From assembly GCA_016926235.1 (NCBI GenBank), contig JAFGOZ010000419.1:1-5804 (forward strand): a stretch of 5,804 nucleotides of DNA, in the 5' to 3' direction. The translations under genes and the position numbers were made by a program. This DNA comes from Bacteroidales bacterium (GTDB lineage Bacteria; Bacteroidota; Bacteroidia; Bacteroidales; UBA10428). Within the stretch, counting starts at the first letter, position 1. Each line of letters starts with the position of its first letter. Under the pieces are notes generated by a model. That model was not told where the DNA came from, did not search any database, and saw only the letters and a program-made list of their open reading frames with translations. Below, in pieces: positions 5,800 through 5,804 of the stretch.

Positions 5800-5804
5800 C
5801 TTAA

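Overview
The window is AT-rich (roughly one third G+C by eye), uses strong Shine-Dalgarno sites with several TTG starts, and looks bacterial. It holds an exported-pilin gene set and a repeat-rich spacer. Nothing in it fixes the phylum. An uncultivated anaerobe-type genome with type IV pili is plausible, but that is inference.

Bases 74-4352, all on the + strand, carry three prepilin genes in the order GspI/PilV-like, GspJ/PilW-like, GspK/PilX-like, with no convincing terminator between them. This is the classic minor-pilin set (I-J-K, or V-W-X) that forms the tip and initiation complex of type IV pili and type II secretion pseudopili. The first gene is the striking one. A complete GspI/PilV-type pilin core of about 143 residues is followed by five tandem immunoglobulin-like domains (period about 102-113 residues) and a further C-terminal domain, 806 residues in all. 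The third gene has a PilX-type N-terminus without Glu+5 and a C-terminal beta-solenoid-like region with an internal duplication. Together they suggest a pilus tip carrying a long adhesive arm.

Bases 4353-4959 have no credible gene but are highly structured. They contain two copies of a composite element (an octamer array leading into a heptamer array), two five-unit degenerate heptamer arrays, and between those arrays a REP-like imperfect palindrome. Related heptamer arrays lie at the left edge of the window (23-57, opposite orientation, ending directly at the ribosome binding site of the first pilin gene) and at the right edge (5768-5799, a different heptamer).

Bases 4960-5595 carry a HepT-MntA (HEPN / minimal nucleotidyltransferase) toxin-antitoxin module that appears damaged in both partners. 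The antitoxin has its second catalytic aspartate replaced by Asn (GSX10DXN instead of GSX10DXD). The toxin has a one-base deletion at 5471-5473 that removes the RX4HXY RNase/AMPylation motif from the reading frame, although the motif and the rest of the C-terminus are intact in the next frame and run to a stop at 5593-5595. The module is best read as recently inactivated, or as carrying a sequence error in the toxin. The remaining 209 bases are AT-rich non-coding sequence with a weak possible terminator.
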